NCBI GenBank assembly: GCA_016717855.1
Contig: JADKEV010000032.1
Span: 38,586 to 102,585, forward strand
Length of the DNA: 64,000 nucleotides
Reading direction: 5' to 3'
Source: Betaproteobacteria bacterium
GTDB lineage: Bacteria; Pseudomonadota; Gammaproteobacteria; Burkholderiales; Casimicrobiaceae
A model generated the notes under the pieces. That model saw only the letters and a program-made list of their open reading frames with translations, ran no database searches and was not told the DNA's origin. A program made the translations under genes and the position numbers. Positions 33,157 through 41,588 of this stretch are shown piece after piece (the first letter of the stretch is position 1; each line of letters opens with the position of its first letter).

Positions 33157-34116
33157 ATGAACATTCTTCGAGCATTTGTAGCGGCATTGCTGCTGGCGGG
33201 GACGACCGCGATGGCAGCCTATCCCGACCGGCCGGTGCGCATCATCGTGGCCTTTCCGCCGGGCGGCGCCTCGGACATCATCGCGCGCCTGCTCGCAAAG
33301 GAATTGCAGAACGAACTCGGGCAGACATTCGTGGTGGAAAACAAGGCCGGAGCCGCCGGCCTGGTCGGCACGGATCTGGTGGCCAAGTCCAAGCCGGACG
33401 GCTACACGCTGCTGATGTCCCCTTCGGGGCCGGTGGCAAGCGGCCTGGCGCTCCTGAAGAACGTTCCCTACGATCCGGTGCGCGATTTCACGCCCGTCAG
33501 CAGGCTGGCCACGTCGGACATCGTGCTGGTCTCGAGCACGCTGTTTCCGCCGCAGACGTTCCAGGAATTCGTCGCCGCCGCCCGAGCCAAGCCCGGCGCG
33601 GTTTCCGCCGAGCTCAACTCGCTCGGCTCGATTCACCACCTGCTCACCGAGCTCATGCGAATCAGGATCGACGCGAAGCTGCTGCTGGTGCCGTACAAGG
33701 GCACCGCTCCTGCGGTCCTGGACCTGATCGGCGGCCACGTGCAGGTCGGATTCGAAAGCGTGGTCAGCGTGATCGACCACCTCAAGGCCAACAAGCTGCG
33801 CGCTTTGGCTGTCGCCACCGAGCAGCGCCTGGCGAGTCTGCCCAATGTGCCGACGTTGAAGGAACTTGGGTATCCCGACCTCGTAGCGCTACCATGGTGG
33901 GCGCTGGTCGCCCCGGGCGGCATGCCGAAGGACGTCGTGGACGTGCTGAGCGCGGCATGGGGCAAGATCTCCAAGGACCCGAAGGTCAGGGAGCAGTTTG
34001 CCGCGCAGGGCATGCTCGCGGACTGGATGACGCCCGACGACACGGCGGCTTTCTTCAAGGCGGAAGTCAATCGCTGGGCGACGGTGGCCAAGGAAACCGG
34101 TGCGAAGGCCGAATAG
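33157..34116 (+). CDS. Bug family (TctC) solute-binding protein 2
   Basis: A 319-residue protein of the same family as its neighbour but not a recent duplicate. Signal peptide about 1-20 (AALLLAGTTAMA). Motifs: VAFPPGGASDIIARLLAKEL, VENKAGAAGLVGTDLV, KPDGYTLLMS, YDPVRDFTPV and LVPYKGTAPAVLDLIGG. A strong AGGAGG precedes the ATG. Two Bug proteins in tandem suggest related ligands or one serving as a sensor. Confidence 0.93.
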   Translation: MNILRAFVAALLLAGTTAMAAYPDRPVRIIVAFPPGGASDIIARLLAKELQNELGQTFVVENKAGAAGLVGTDLVAKSKPDGYTLLMSPSGPVASGLALLKNVPYDPVRDFTPVSRLATSDIVLVSSTLFPPQTFQEFVAAARAKPGAVSAELNSLGSIHHLLTELMRIRIDAKLLLVPYKGTAPAVLDLIGGHVQVGFESVVSVIDHLKANKLRALAVATEQRLASLPNVPTLKELGYPDLVALPWWALVAPGGMPKDVVDVLSAAWGKISKDPKVREQFAAQGMLADWMTPDDTAAFFKAEVNRWATVAKETGAKAE

Positions 34117-34183
34117 CGGACAGCCGGCACGCGCGTGTTTGAGCGGGTATCGCGAGACACACTTTTTTGCATGAGGAGGAACA

Positions 34184-35827
34184 TTGACAGCGTCCGGACG
34201 TAGCACTATCACCGCGTGGGTCTCGCCATCCGAACTGGCCGGAATGCTCGAAGACGGGGGCGAGCTTGCGTTGCTCGATGTCCGGGAGGAAGGCGTCTTT
34301 TCCCACGGCCACCTGCTGTTCGCGGTTCCCCTCCCGCTCTCGCGGCTGGAGGAACGGCTGCCCCTGCTGGTGCCGCGGACCGGCACCAGGATCGTCCTGT
34401 GCGACGGTGACGACGGACTCGCCGACCGTGCCGCTGCGCGAATGACCGGCTTCGGCTACAAGGACGTCCGCGGGTTGCGCGGCGGCATCGCTGCGTGGAA
34501 AGCAGCCGGATATCACGTGTTCAGCGGCGTCAACGTGCCGAGCAAGGCGTTCGGGGAACTGGTCGAGGAGCACTGCAAGACGCCGCGCATGGAGGCCGCC
34601 GAAGTGAAACGGCGGATTGCCGACGGCGAGGACATGATCATCCTCGACAGCCGTCCGATGCGCGAATTCCGCAACATGAGCATTCCCGGCGGGATCGATT
34701 GCCCCGGCGCCGAGCTGGTCTATCGCGCGCCCGGCCTGATCCCGACACCGGACACGCTCGTCGTCGTCAATTGCGCCGGCCGCACGCGCAGCATCATCGG
34801 CGCTCAGTCGCTGATCAATGCGGGCCTGCCCAACCGGGTCGTCGCGTTGAAGAACGGCACGATGGGGTGGGAGCTGGCCGGATTCGAGCTGGCTCGCGGC
34901 CACGAGACGATGGCGCCGTCGCCGACCGGAACAGGGCTGGCCACCACGCGGGCGATGGCCGCGGACGTGGCTCGCCGGTTCGGGTTGCGCCGGATCGGAC
35001 GGGCCGAGCTCGACAGGTTCCGCGGCGAAGCGGACCAGCGCACCCTGTACATCTTCGATGTCCGCACGCCCGAGGAATTCAACGCCGGCCATATCGCCGG
35101 CGCGACATCGGCACCGGGCGGCCAACTCGTGCAGGCGACGGATGGATACATCGGCACCCGCAACGCGCGCGTCGTGCTGGTGGACGATGCGGGCGTGCGC
35201 GCGGTGATGACTGCATCCTGGCTGGTGCAGATGGGGATGCCGGACGTGTATGTGCTGGAAGAGAGTGCGGCGGGCGGCGAGCTCGTCGCGGGAAGCGCGA
35301 CACCTGTTCCGTTGGGCCTCGCGCAGGTGCAGGCCGAAACCGTGACGCCGGCGGAACTCGCGCAGCTGCTGCAGGACGGCGCGGCGGTGCTGGTGGATAT
35401 CGGCTCGAGCCTGCAGTTTCGCGACGCGCATATTCCCGGCGCCCACTGGGGTATCCGCTCGCGATTTCCCGAGAACCTGGGCAAGCTGCAGCGCAGCGGG
35501 TTGCTGGTCATCACGTCGCCGGATGGAATCGCGGCCAGGCTTGCCGCTGCCGATGCCGCGGCGGTCTTTACGGGCAAGGTGCAGACGCTGGCGGGAGGCA
35601 CCGCTGCATGGCGCGCCGAAAAGCGCCCGCTGGCGTCCGGGTTCGAACCGGCGCTCGATGCGCCCGACGACGTATGGCACGGCCCCTACTCGCCGTTTTC
35701 GAACACCATCGAAGCGAAGCGCCAATACCTGTCCTGGGAGGTGGATCTCTTGAGCTCCATGGAAGCTGAACCCGGCCTTCGGTTCCAGGTCGTCCCCGCA
35801 CAACAGGAGAAGACAAACCATGAATGA
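34184..35827 (+). CDS. Four-domain rhodanese-like protein
   Basis: A 547-residue cytosolic protein with four rhodanese folds at about residues 10-110, 130-240, 265-360 and 385-480. Domain 1 has a Cys in IVLCDGDDG and domain 2 in VVVNCAGRTRS, the latter a proper active-site loop; domains 3 (VVLVDDAGVRA) and 4 (LVITSPDG) have no Cys and must be inactive or structural. Sulfur transfer by domain 2, with possible help from domain 1, is expected. The start is TTG with AGGAGG four bases upstream. The stop overlaps the TauD-like start by eight bases, so the two are translationally coupled. This association points to sulfur-compound metabolism. Confidence 0.88.
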   Translation: MTASGRSTITAWVSPSELAGMLEDGGELALLDVREEGVFSHGHLLFAVPLPLSRLEERLPLLVPRTGTRIVLCDGDDGLADRAAARMTGFGYKDVRGLRGGIAAWKAAGYHVFSGVNVPSKAFGELVEEHCKTPRMEAAEVKRRIADGEDMIILDSRPMREFRNMSIPGGIDCPGAELVYRAPGLIPTPDTLVVVNCAGRTRSIIGAQSLINAGLPNRVVALKNGTMGWELAGFELARGHETMAPSPTGTGLATTRAMAADVARRFGLRRIGRAELDRFRGEADQRTLYIFDVRTPEEFNAGHIAGATSAPGGQLVQATDGYIGTRNARVVLVDDAGVRAVMTASWLVQMGMPDVYVLEESAAGGELVAGSATPVPLGLAQVQAETVTPAELAQLLQDGAAVLVDIGSSLQFRDAHIPGAHWGIRSRFPENLGKLQRSGLLVITSPDGIAARLAAADAAAVFTGKVQTLAGGTAAWRAEKRPLASGFEPALDAPDDVWHGPYSPFSNTIEAKRQYLSWEVDLLSSMEAEPGLRFQVVPAQQEKTNHE

Positions 35828-36905
35828 AATGACGATGAATCCTGCCGAAGCCGGCGCCGCACTGCCGGTGTTCGAAAACGCGCAGGCCTGGTACGGCCCC
35901 GACATGGCCGCCCGCGACGACTGGATCCACGCGTTCAGCGCCGCGGAGATCGGCGAAATCGAGCGGGCGGTTCGGCATGCGGAAGCCACGGGACGCGAGA
36001 TCCACGAGATTCGCCAGGAAGACTTTCCACTGGATAGCCTGAAGCCTCTCCTCGCCGCGGTGCGGACCGAGGCGCTGTGGGGGCGGGGCTTTGTCCTGTT
36101 TCGTGGCATTCCGATGGAGCGCCTGACGCTGCGCCAGGCGGCGATCGCCTACTGGGGCCTGGGGCTCTACCTGGGCGAGCCGGTCAGCCAGAACCACAAG
36201 GGTCACTTGCTGGGCCATGTGACGAACCTGGGCCTGGACTACGCGGATCCGGACGTGCGCGGCTACCAGACGAACATCCGGCTCCCCTACCACACCGACT
36301 CCTCGGATCTCGTCTGCCTCCTGTGCGTCCGCTCGTCCCGCACCGGCGGGCTGTCGTCGATCGTCAGTTCCACGACGCTGTGGAACGAGATGGTCAGGAC
36401 CCGGCCCGACCTCGCCCGGATCATGATGGGCGTGTTCTGCTTCACGCGCTTCGGGGAGATTCCCGAGGGCCGGGAAAAGCGGTACAGCGAGATCACGCCG
36501 TTTACGCCCCTGAATGGCCGGATGATCGTCAGCTACGCGCGCAATTCCATCGTCAAGGCGCAGGGCTATCCGGAGTGTCCGCGGCTCACGCCTGCCCAGA
36601 ACGAGGCAATGGACTATCTCGACTCGCTTGCCGCCGACCCGCGGCTGCACCTGGACATGACATTTCGACCCGGGGACATCCAGGTGCTATGCAATCACTC
36701 GATCCTGCATTCCCGCACTTCATACGAAGACTGGCCCGAAGTGGAGCGCCGGCGGCACTTGTTTCGACTGTGGCTCGCCTGCGACGATGGGCCGGCCCTG
36801 CCGGCGTTCATGACCAACGAGTTTCAGGGGCTCACCGCGGGCGGGCGGCCCAACGGTGTCCGCGTGTCCGGCGTGCCGCTGGTCGCGCCGCACGATCCGT
36901 GCTGA
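35820..36905 (+). CDS. TauD/TfdA-family Fe(II)/2-oxoglutarate dioxygenase
   Basis: A 361-residue oxygenase. The iron-binding facial triad is visible: H and D in YHTDSSD (about residue 158) and the distal H in CNHSILHSRTSYEDW (about 285), with an Arg-containing segment RRRHLFRLWL after it for 2-oxoglutarate. The family hydroxylates sulfonates, phenoxyacetates, carnitine relatives and others. Coupled to a four-rhodanese gene upstream. The fit to TauD itself is only at family level, so the substrate is open; an organosulfur acid is one possibility. Confidence 0.88.
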   Translation: MNEMTMNPAEAGAALPVFENAQAWYGPDMAARDDWIHAFSAAEIGEIERAVRHAEATGREIHEIRQEDFPLDSLKPLLAAVRTEALWGRGFVLFRGIPMERLTLRQAAIAYWGLGLYLGEPVSQNHKGHLLGHVTNLGLDYADPDVRGYQTNIRLPYHTDSSDLVCLLCVRSSRTGGLSSIVSSTTLWNEMVRTRPDLARIMMGVFCFTRFGEIPEGREKRYSEITPFTPLNGRMIVSYARNSIVKAQGYPECPRLTPAQNEAMDYLDSLAADPRLHLDMTFRPGDIQVLCNHSILHSRTSYEDWPEVERRRHLFRLWLACDDGPALPAFMTNEFQGLTAGGRPNGVRVSGVPLVAPHDPC

Positions 36906-36962
36906 CAATCAGGTAAACTCGCCCGCGTCCTCATTCGCGGTTGGCATTCCAACAAGAACAAC

Positions 36963-38351
36963 ATGACCATGTGGATTCCACAGATCGGCACGATCGAAGG
37001 CCCGCGCTACCTGGCCGTGGTCAGCGCAATCGTCAAGGCGATCGACAGCGGGCAACTTCCGCCGGGTGCGCGCTTGCCGCCGCAACGCGAACTCGCCGAC
37101 CGGCTGCGGCTCACCGTCGGGACGATCAGCCGCGCCTATTCGATCGTCAAGCAGCGCAACCTGGTGAGCGGCGAGGTCGGCCGCGGTACCTTCGTAGCCG
37201 GCCCGCGCACCGCCGTGAACGGCGCCGATGCGCATCCGCGCTCGTCGCCGGAAACCCGTTGTGTCGATCTCGCCTGCTTTCGCGCTCCCCTGGTCGACCT
37301 GGCAGAGCCGATAGCGGCAGTCCTGCTCGACCTGGCCGCACGGGTGAGATTGCTGCATCTGGACGAGTATCCGCCGCAGGCAGGCTATCCCACGCATCGC
37401 ACCGCGGGTGCGACCTGGCTCGCTTCCGCGGGACTGAAGGTGGATCCCGAGTCCGTCATCGTCACCGGCGGGGCGCAGCCCGCGCTCGCGGCGACGATGG
37501 CCGTCCTGGCGCCAGCGGGAACCACGGTTCTTACCGAGTCGCTGACTTATTCGGGGATGAAAGTGCTGGCGAGCGCGTGCAACATCGCCTTGCGCGGTGT
37601 CGCGATGGATGCGCAGGGCATGGTGCCCGAGGCGCTCGAGGAGCGCTGCGCGATGCCGGGCCAGAAAGTGCTCTACGTGCAACCGACGCTGCACAATCCG
37701 ACGACCAGGACGATGGACGATGACCGGCGCCGCCGGATCGTCGCCATTGCGCGCAAGCACGATCTGTACATCATCGAGGACGACGCGGCTTGCAGCGGCG
37801 TGACGCCGCGCCTGGCGCCCATCGCGACCCTGGCCCCCGAGCGCACCGTGTACATCACCAGCCTGTCGAAGAGCGTCAGCCCCGCGCTACGCGTCGGCTT
37901 CATGACGGCGCCGCAGCCGTTGACCGACGCGCTGCTGGCCGCGCTGCACGGCCTGGCGATGATGCCCTCGAGCCTGATGGCGCACGCGGCGGCCGCGTTG
38001 ATTTCGAATGGCGATGCGTTCCAGGTCGCGGCGGGCAACCTGAAGGAGTGCGCGCGGCGTCACGACATCGCGACCAGGCGGCTCGCCGGCTTTGCCGTGG
38101 AAAGCCATCCGTCCGCGTTTTACCTGCTGCTTGGCCTGCCGCCGCGGTGGCGCGTGGACGAGTTTTGCGGCAAGGCGAAGGACGTCACGGTGGTGCCGGT
38201 GGACAGCTACGCGGTCGCCCCGGAAACCGCGCAACCCGCGGTGCGCGTGAGCCTCAATGCGGCCCTCGACGACGAGATGTTCGAGCGCGGTCTTGCGCGA
38301 CTTGGAACCGTCCTGGCCTCCCGTCCTTACTTGCCCGTGCCGGTGGTCTGA
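36963..38351 (+). CDS. MocR-type GntR regulator with aminotransferase domain
   Basis: A 462-residue regulator. Residues of about 10-80 are a GntR winged helix (GARLPPQRELADRLRLTVGTISRAY). Residues of about 120-455 are a fold-type I aminotransferase domain with YVQPTLHNPTT, IIEDDAACSG, and the PLP lysine in SLSKSVSPALRVGF. MocR regulators use PLP or an adduct as effector and usually control an adjacent operon, here probably the upstream cluster. No clear ribosome-binding site is seen for the ATG. Confidence 0.9.
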   Translation: MTMWIPQIGTIEGPRYLAVVSAIVKAIDSGQLPPGARLPPQRELADRLRLTVGTISRAYSIVKQRNLVSGEVGRGTFVAGPRTAVNGADAHPRSSPETRCVDLACFRAPLVDLAEPIAAVLLDLAARVRLLHLDEYPPQAGYPTHRTAGATWLASAGLKVDPESVIVTGGAQPALAATMAVLAPAGTTVLTESLTYSGMKVLASACNIALRGVAMDAQGMVPEALEERCAMPGQKVLYVQPTLHNPTTRTMDDDRRRRIVAIARKHDLYIIEDDAACSGVTPRLAPIATLAPERTVYITSLSKSVSPALRVGFMTAPQPLTDALLAALHGLAMMPSSLMAHAAAALISNGDAFQVAAGNLKECARRHDIATRRLAGFAVESHPSAFYLLLGLPPRWRVDEFCGKAKDVTVVPVDSYAVAPETAQPAVRVSLNAALDDEMFERGLARLGTVLASRPYLPVPVV

Positions 38352-38460
38352 CTCTCCTCTGGCCGGAGTTCGCCAACGAAGACGACCGGGTCCTGACGTG
38401 GCGATGAAGACGGGCGAAATCTGACTGTCGCAACCGGACCCAACCGTCGACAGCCACTGC

Positions 38461-38491
38461 GTAGGATGGGTGGAGCGCAGCGATACCCATC
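38461..38491 (+). repeat. REP element, copy 11
   Basis: Perfect copy downstream of the MocR gene, paired with the inverted copy 77 bases on. Confidence 0.85.
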
Positions 38492-38568
38492 TCGTTGAAT
38501 CGTACGGAACCGGTGTCGTGGTGCGAATTTCCCCTGGGTGCACACGCAAAGTCGTGCCCGAACGTGCA

Positions 38569-38599
38569 GATGGGTATCGCTGCGCTCCACCCATCCTAC
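38569..38599 (-). repeat. REP element, copy 12 (inverted)
   Basis: Perfect inverted copy. The spacer to copy 11 resembles the spacers of the pairs at 11.3 and 16.8 kb. No gene is seen between 38352 and 38785. Confidence 0.85.
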
Positions 38600-38652
38600 G
38601 AAACTACGATGCCGGCTTTTGTCGTCTCGGCGAGCAAACGCGCCCCCCGCGT

Positions 38653-38984
38653 GATCGTCTCGCCAAACAAGATGAATGAACACCTGTGTGATGCAGGCCC
38701 GCCGTTTGTTCAACAATGCTTGACATCGCTGCAGCGAATGCCTAAAGTTGCTGCCTTGTTCAACACTGTCAAACAAGGACTCCTGATGGAAATCGTTCTT
38801 CGAAAGTACGGGAACAGCACCGTCGCAGTGCTTCCTCCGGCTGTGCTGAAGGATCTCGGCCTGTCGGCGGGTCAACGCATGAGCCTGGCCACGACCGATC
38901 AAGGCCAGATCGTCCTGGCTCGCAAGCGCGTGTACGTCCTGTCCGACCTGATCGCGCAGTGCGACCCCAACGCTCCCCCGCCCG
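38653..38984 (+). repeat. 330-base duplication, copy A (promoter plus mazE)
   Basis: About 93% identical to 41178-41506. It covers the promoter, operator-like boxes and the first 66 codons of the mazE gene. This copy continues into a full mazE and mazF. Confidence 0.85.
38706..38765 (+). promoter_or_regulatory. mazEF promoter with two operator-like boxes
   Basis: TTGACA (38720-38725), a 17-base spacer, and TAAAGT (38743-38748). The palindrome TTGTTCAACAA lies upstream (38706-38716) and TTGTTCAACA lies downstream (38756-38765), flanking the promoter like twin repressor sites. AAGGA precedes the mazE ATG. Binding by MazE/MazEF is inferred. Confidence 0.65.
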
Positions 38985-39037
38985 CGGACCTGGCGCTGTG
39001 GGACACAGCCAAACCAGCCGGTAAGGAGGTCTGGTGA
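38786..39037 (+). CDS. MazE-type (AbrB-fold) antitoxin
   Basis: An 83-residue AbrB-fold antitoxin: MEIVLRKYGNSTVAVLPPAV, GLSAGQRMSLATTDQGQIVL form the DNA-binding hairpins; YVLSDLIAQCDPNAPPPADLALWDTAKP is the toxin-wrapping tail. It overlaps the toxin gene by one base (TGATG). A truncated duplicate lies 2.5 kb downstream. Confidence 0.88.
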   Translation: MEIVLRKYGNSTVAVLPPAVLKDLGLSAGQRMSLATTDQGQIVLARKRVYVLSDLIAQCDPNAPPPADLALWDTAKPAGKEVW

Positions 39038-39378
39038 TGGCCGTCTTCGATCGCGGAGACGTGGTGCTCGTCCCCCTTGACCCCGCAGTGGGGCATGAGC
39101 AGAAGGGCACTCGTCCCGCGCTCGTGCTCACCACCAGGGAGTTCAACCGGCTTGGCGATGTGCTGGTGGCTCCCATCACTCAGGGAGGTGACTTCTCGCG
39201 CCATGCGGGCTTCGCCGTCGGTCTCAGCGGCACCGGATGCAAGACGCAGGGTGTCGCGCTGGTCAACAAGATAAGGATGCTCGACCTTTCGGCCAGGAAG
39301 GCCCGTAAGGTCGAACGGGTACCCCAAGTGGTGCTCGATGAAGCTCTGGGGCGCTTGACAGCCTTGATCGACTGCTGA
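39037..39378 (+). CDS. MazF/PemK-type mRNA interferase toxin
   Basis: A 113-residue MazF-family toxin. MAVFDRGDVVLVPLDPAVGHEQKGTRPALVL has the conserved core and the GxRPALV motif; QGVALVNKIRMLDLSARK carries the later conserved segment. The ATG at 39037 has AAGGAGGT six bases upstream; a GTG codon three bases earlier is in frame but less likely. Confidence 0.88.
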   Translation: MAVFDRGDVVLVPLDPAVGHEQKGTRPALVLTTREFNRLGDVLVAPITQGGDFSRHAGFAVGLSGTGCKTQGVALVNKIRMLDLSARKARKVERVPQVVLDEALGRLTALIDC

Positions 39379-39563
39379 AAACCACCGGGCTGAAGCAGCT
39401 GGCGGAGAGACAGTCCGGCGAAGTGGCAGTATCCATGCGGGTTTTCAGTCTGCCATTGGAAATCACCCCATATCACAGTCGTCCACACACTACTCACCGA
39501 GGTGCTCACCGCACCGCAGTCAATGGCGGTAACGAGCATATACTCGCCTCCACAGGGGGGTAA

Positions 39564-40549
39564 ATGAACAACCGCCGCAAACTGATCTTCGCACTTGGCG
39601 CGGGAGTGATCGCAGCGCCACTTCGGATCCACGCTCAGCCAGTCAAGAGGCAGGTAGTGGTGGGATTCCTGGCAGCCGAGGGCCAGTTGAGTGCCCAAAC
39701 CGTTGTCGCCGCCTTCAAGCAAGAGCTACAGAAATTCGGTTATGTCGAAGGGCAAAATCTCACCTTGCAACTTCGCTGTGCCGAGGGGAAACGCGATCTC
39801 GTACCCGGACTTGCAACAGAACTGGTAAATCTCAAAGCAGACGTTATCGTCAGCGCAGGATCAGTCACCACAGAGCCTTGCAGAAAGCGACCAGCACGAT
39901 CCCTGTCGTCATGGCGAATGTCCTGGACCCTGTTGGAGCCGGCTTGGTGAAGACGCTTGCGCGGCCCGGCGGCAACATTACCGGGCTGTCCAGTCTTGGT
40001 ACCGATGTCGGTGCCAAGCATCTTGAAATGCTGCGCAGAGTGGTGCCGAATCTCTCCCGTGTGGCAGTCCTGTTGAATCCTGGCAACCCGTCGCGTTCCC
40101 TGATTCTCAAGAGCATCCAGTCTGCCGCGCTGAACGCCAACGCGGAGATACTGCCAGTGGAAGCGCCCTCGGCCGCGGGAATCGACAGTGCATTTCTCGC
40201 AATGACTCAGGGGAAGGCCGGCGCCGTCATCGTGACGCGTGACGGGCTCTTCGTCCGCCAGCTGCGGCAGATCACGGAACTTGCGCTGAAGAACCGACTG
40301 CCTTCCATATCCGAGTGGACCGATTACGCAGAAGCCGGCGGATTGATGAGCTATGGAGTGAACGTCGTAGAACAATACCGACGCGTAGCCGGTTTTGTTG
40401 ACAAGATACTCAAGGGCGCAAGGCCTGCCGATTTGCCAGTCGAGCAGCCCACGAAATTTGAATTGGTGATCAATGGCAGTACGGCGAAGGCATTGCGCCT
40501 CTCCATTCCGCAGTCGATCTTGATAAGCGTGGACAAGGTAATTGAGTAA
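39564..40549 (+). pseudogene. ABC-type substrate-binding protein (ABC_sub_bind family), frameshifted
   Basis: A periplasmic binding protein of the tryptophan/tyrosine-type ABC_sub_bind family, about 328 residues if read through. The first part has a signal peptide (LIFALGAGVIAAPLRIHAQ), VVVGFLAAEG, GYVEGQNLTLQLRCAEG and LKADVIVSAGS; the frame then changes at about 39875, where one G appears missing before CCTTGCAGAAAGCG, and continues ALQKATSTIPVVMANVLDPV, GLVKTLARPGGNITGLSS, EMLRRVVPNLSRVAVLLNP and FVDKILKGARPADLPVEQP. No transporter genes adjoin it. Either a recent pseudogene or a sequencing error. Confidence 0.8.
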
Positions 40550-40628
40550 CGCTGCCAATGGCAGCATTGTGGCCGCGGGGGACCGGAGTTAAGTGAATCG
40601 GGCGAACCGGGCGCTACACCACTGCCAC

Positions 40629-40901
40629 TCACCCGCGATAAACCTCTCTTCGATTGCCGATTCGAAGCACGCGGACCACAATGCGCGAATCCTGGATATC
40701 GCAGATGATGCGCCAGTTGCCGACACGGTACTTCCAGTAGTTTCCCAGCCTGGCTCCGGAAAGCGGTTCGCCGATTTCGCGCGGATTGTCCAACGTTCCA
40801 AACCGCAACCTCAAGAACCCGACCAGCCTCTGCTGGACGGGCCGGTCGAGTTTCTTCAGATCCTTCAGGGCATCAGGGTCGAATACGATCTCATAGGCCA
40901 A
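40629..40901 (-). CDS. RelE/ParE-family toxin
   Basis: A 90-residue RelE-superfamily toxin: YEIVFDPDALKDLKKLDRPVQQRLV, GEPLSGARLGNYWKYRVGNWRII, and the closing VRVLRIGNRREVYRG, the standard family order. The start is TTG inside the end of the antitoxin gene (overlap of 11 bases), giving translational coupling. It would cut mRNA on the ribosome. Confidence 0.87.
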   Translation of the reverse strand: MAYEIVFDPDALKDLKKLDRPVQQRLVGFLRLRFGTLDNPREIGEPLSGARLGNYWKYRVGNWRIICDIQDSRIVVRVLRIGNRREVYRG

Positions 40902-41103
40902 GTTCGCGCTCCACCTCCTCGAGGGGAATCGTCTTGCGATTCCGGCGCGCGCGGGCCTCGGCGAGGTAGTAGTCCTCAAGGTCGTCGATGTACTCGAGAA
41001 TGGCTTCGCGCGCCAACGCGGTCTTGGTGCGCCCCGTTTCGCTGGCGAGCGCGGCCAGACGTTCCTCGATGGTCTCGGGCAAGCGAATGGCAAGCATCGG
41101 CAT
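40891..41103 (-). CDS. RelB-like ribbon-helix-helix antitoxin
   Basis: A 70-residue antitoxin with a ribbon-helix-helix N-terminus (MLAIRLPETIEERLAALASE, TKTALAREAILEYI) and a charged C-terminal tail that would cover the toxin (EDYYLAEARARRNRK). Precedes and overlaps the relE gene. Confidence 0.85.
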   Translation of the reverse strand: MPMLAIRLPETIEERLAALASETGRTKTALAREAILEYIDDLEDYYLAEARARRNRKTIPLEEVERELGL

Positions 41104-41177
41104 CTCCCTATCTCAGTTGCTATACAAATATAGCACGATGGTGCCTCGTTCGCCGCGCGCCAAACCCGAACTTGCTC

Positions 41178-41506
41178 GATCGTCGCCAAACGAGATGAAC
41201 GAACACCTGTGTGATGCGGGCCGCTGTTTGTTCAACAATCCTTGACATCGCTGCAGCGAGTACCAAAAGTTGGGGCGTTGTTCAACACCATCAAACAAGG
41301 ACTCCTGATGGAAATCGTTCTTCGCAAGTACGGGAACAGCACCGTCGCAGTGCTTCCTCCGGCAGTGCTGAAGTATCTCGGCCTATCGGCAGGTCAATGC
41401 ATGAGCCTGGCCACAACCGATCAAGGACAGATCGTCCTGGCTCGCAAGCACATGTATGTCCTGTCCGACCTGATCGCGCAGTGCGACCCCAACGCTCCCC
41501 CGCCCG
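41178..41506 (+). repeat. 330-base duplication, copy B
   Basis: Second copy of 38653-38984. The -35 TTGACA is kept but the -10 has changed from TAAAGT to AAAAGT. It ends abruptly after codon 66 of mazE. Confidence 0.85.
41308..41506 (+). pseudogene. Truncated mazE duplicate
   Basis: Encodes the first 66 residues of the MazE-like antitoxin (MEIVLRKYGNSTVAVLPPAV to CDPNAPPP) with three notable changes (D to Y, R to C, RV to HM). The toxin-binding tail and mazF are absent; the open frame then runs 67 codons into unrelated DNA over the end of the oxidase gene. It may still bind the operator of the intact locus. Confidence 0.75.
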
Positions 41507-41588
41507 TGAAACATTCCGCGCGATCGCGGTGCGGCCGCTGTATTTGGGTGATGCATCCGCGGCCAGCCTCGTCATGCACCATATGCAA

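Noticed and set aside
38461..38600. Short peptides with GWVERSDTH or ALHPSY motifs
   Set aside because: They are translations of the REP palindrome, found in every copy and on both strands, so not real proteins.
10426..41506. A prophage or integrative element carrying the TA loci
   Set aside because: No integrase, structural, replication or conjugation gene, and no tRNA-border repeat, is seen in this stretch.
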